NCBI GenBank assembly: GCA_900548075.1
Contig: URJD01000111.1
Span: 1-6,350, forward strand
Reading direction: 5' to 3'
Source: an uncultured Collinsella sp.
Lineage (GTDB): Bacteria; Actinomycetota; Coriobacteriia; Coriobacteriales; Coriobacteriaceae
Length of the DNA stretch: 6,350 nucleotides
In this document: in pieces, positions 5,218 through 6,350 of the stretch
Layout of the letters: each line of letters starts with the position of its first letter
Numbering within the stretch: the first letter of the stretch is position 1
Program-made: the position numbers and the translations under genes
Notes under the pieces: model-generated
The model's input: only the letters and a program-made list of their open reading frames with translations
Told to the model about the DNA's origin: nothing
Databases searched by the model: none

Positions 5218-5317
5218 AATCGTGTCGGACGATTACGGCGCCTTGGGCTTGGAGCCGTCTGTGCGGTCCGGGCTTTTGCGTTTGAGCTGCTGAATCGTTG
5301 TTTTGGAGCATGTTTTT

Positions 5318-6256
5318 ATGCCGACGTCGTTGACCGAACTTTTTTCGCCCGCCTGCCATTTGTGTCCACGCCGTTGCGGCGCGGCACGCGACGAGGGCGC
5401 GCGTGGCGTGTGCGGCGCCGACGACGCGCTTAAGGTCGCCCGCGCGGCGCTCCATATGTGGGAGGAGCCGCCCATCTCGGGTGAGGCCGGCTCGGGCACG
5501 ATTTTCTTTAGCGGCTGCTCGCTCAAATGCGTCTATTGTCAGAACCACGAGATCTCGACCGGCAATTTTGGCCTTGAGATTTCACCTGAGCGCCTGGTCG
5601 AGATTATGCTGGAACTGCAGGACCAGGGCGCCAACAACATCAACCTGGTGACTGCGACGCATTATGCTCACCTGCTGCCGGCCGCGATTGCCGCAGCGAG
5701 GGAGCGCGGGCTGGACATCCCGATCGTTTACAACACGAGCGGCTATGAGCGGGCGAGTGCCGTTGCTGCCTTGGGTGACCTGGTTGATGTGTGGCTCACC
5801 GACTTTAAATATGCCGATGCCGGGCTTGCGCAGTCGCTTTCTCATATTAAGGACTATCCGCGCGTGGCCGTGTCGGGTCTGGCCCAGATGGCGCACGAGG
5901 TCGAGCGCCGCGGGGGAGAGTTGGTGGATGAGGGCGGGCTCATGAAGCGCGGCATCATCGTGCGCCACCTGGTGCTGCCGGGGCATGCGGATGACTCGTG
6001 CCGCGTGTTAGACCTGGTGTGGCAGACGGTGGGCGACGTGCCGATCTCGGTCATGAACCAGTACACGCCCAATGCGCTCATGCGCGAGCAGGGCGGCGAT
6101 CTGGCGCGCGCCGTGACGCGCGAGGAGTACGAGCAGGTGCTCGATCATGCCGACGACTTGGGCTTTACGACGATGTTCTGGCAAGAGGGTGGAGCGGTAG
6201 ACGAGAGCTTTACCCCGGCGTTCGACACCACCGGCGTCCTTACCAGTGCAAAGTAG
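5318..6256 (+). CDS. Radical SAM protein, PflX type (putative pyruvate formate-lyase-activating-enzyme homologue)
   Basis: A 312-aa radical S-adenosylmethionine protein. Cys67, Cys71 and Cys74 in FFSGCSLKCVYCQNHEIS form the CX3CX2C motif that binds the 4Fe-4S cluster cleaving S-adenosylmethionine. An N-terminal cysteine cluster, CHLCPRRC (13-20) plus Cys32 in RGVCGA, is typical of the PflX group (COG1313) and may hold another metal site. NINLVTATHY, VYNTSGYE, VWLTDFKYA and MKRGIIVRHLVLPG are the following family blocks of the partial TIM barrel. PflX proteins are annotated by resemblance to glycyl-radical activases, but their true substrate is unknown. No pyruvate formate-lyase or other glycyl-radical enzyme is in the window, so the activase label should not be taken literally. 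The ATG at 5318 follows GGAG (5305-5308) at 9 nt; an in-frame TTG at 5303 overlaps that site and is less likely. A promoter lies about 100 bp upstream. I see no clear terminator in the 94 bp to the window's end. Confidence 0.9.
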   Translation: MPTSLTELFSPACHLCPRRCGAARDEGARGVCGADDALKVARAALHMWEEPPISGEAGSGTIFFSGCSLKCVYCQNHEISTGNFGLEISPERLVEIMLELQDQGANNINLVTATHYAHLLPAAIAAARERGLDIPIVYNTSGYERASAVAALGDLVDVWLTDFKYADAGLAQSLSHIKDYPRVAVSGLAQMAHEVERRGGELVDEGGLMKRGIIVRHLVLPGHADDSCRVLDLVWQTVGDVPISVMNQYTPNALMREQGGDLARAVTREEYEQVLDHADDLGFTTMFWQEGGAVDESFTPAFDTTGVLTSAK

Positions 6257-6350
6257 TCGTTTGCCGATGATATTTCTGGGGCGGGGATTAAAAAAGGCTC
6301 TGTTAGACCAGGATTGACATACATGTGTCCCCACGGTGCCATATCGTTGA

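Larger units (their letters stand above)
4792..5317. other. Intergenic region between divergent wecA and radical SAM genes
   Basis: These 526 bp hold no confidently coding sequence. From left to right: about 90 bp of wecA leader without a recognisable promoter; TGCATG twice (4884-4889, and 4894-4901 as the palindrome TGCATGCA); a 10-bp hairpin at 4984-5010; an 8-bp hairpin at 5030-5050 that looks like a - strand terminator; a possible 50-aa - strand ORF (5036-5188); an AT-rich promoter-like block (5190-5217); and the radical SAM leader. Base composition is clearly less GC-rich than in the flanking genes. Confidence 0.7.

Noticed and set aside
5036..5548. The full 170-residue - strand frame as one gene
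   Set aside because: Its 5' part is antisense to the cysteine motifs of the radical SAM gene and looks like low-information shadow. Only the last part, with its hairpin, deserves attention.
6286..6306. A - strand T6 run after GAGCC as a terminator for a gene entering from the right
   Set aside because: The only stem available is about 5 bp with a bulge and a 3-nt loop, too weak to call.
6314..6350. TTGACA near the right edge as a promoter for a gene beyond the window
   Set aside because: No -10 element lies at 16-18 bp; the nearest AT-rich hexamers are 20-22 bp away. The window ends too soon to judge.

Overview
The window looks like chromosome from a high-GC Gram-positive bacterium. My best guess is a gut actinobacterium of the Coriobacteriia, close to Collinsella. 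That is an inference from gene content, strong GC bias at third codon positions, and an interspersed hairpin repeat built on AAACCACCACAAAGG. It was not tested by any search. Most of the window is ordinary housekeeping DNA. I see no CRISPR array, phage module, transposase, tRNA or rRNA.

Layout. From 1 to about 2280 everything reads on the + strand: a 15-bp hairpin repeat (copy 1), a MarR-family regulator (170-619), a DegV/FakB-like fatty-acid-binding protein (739-1593), repeat copy 2, a single-domain O6-alkylguanine-DNA alkyltransferase-like protein that keeps the catalytic PCHR cysteine (1673-1993), and repeat copy 3. Then comes a gene-less stretch (about 2051-2380). It holds a plausible promoter, three consecutive hairpins ending in an 18-bp terminator (a candidate small RNA, about 2137-2277), and the terminator of the converging gene. 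From 2318 to 4791 the - strand is used: trpS (tryptophanyl-tRNA synthetase, 2381-3430), preceded by a WecA/TagO-type polyprenyl-phosphate GlcNAc-1-phosphate transferase (3592-4791). A 526-bp gap (4792-5317) contains two hairpins, a possible 50-aa - strand ORF ending inside one of them, and an AT-rich block that reads as a -10 element in both directions. The last gene (5318-6256, +) is a PflX-type radical SAM protein.

How the genes relate. MarR and DegV are neighbours in the same direction. Because MarR regulators (FabT) and DegV proteins (FakB) both occur in fatty-acid metabolism elsewhere, a link is possible but unproven. The alkyltransferase-like gene has its own Shine-Dalgarno immediately after repeat copy 2. 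The glycosyltransferase feeds lipid-linked cell-envelope glycan synthesis and has no functional tie to trpS beyond orientation. The radical SAM gene stands alone, with no glycyl-radical enzyme in view.

Most worth a second look: the candidate hairpin RNA between copy 3 and the trpS terminator, the repeat family with its conserved loop, the cysteine-bearing short alkyltransferase homologue, and the possible small gene at 5036-5188. I did not find a clear new multi-gene system.
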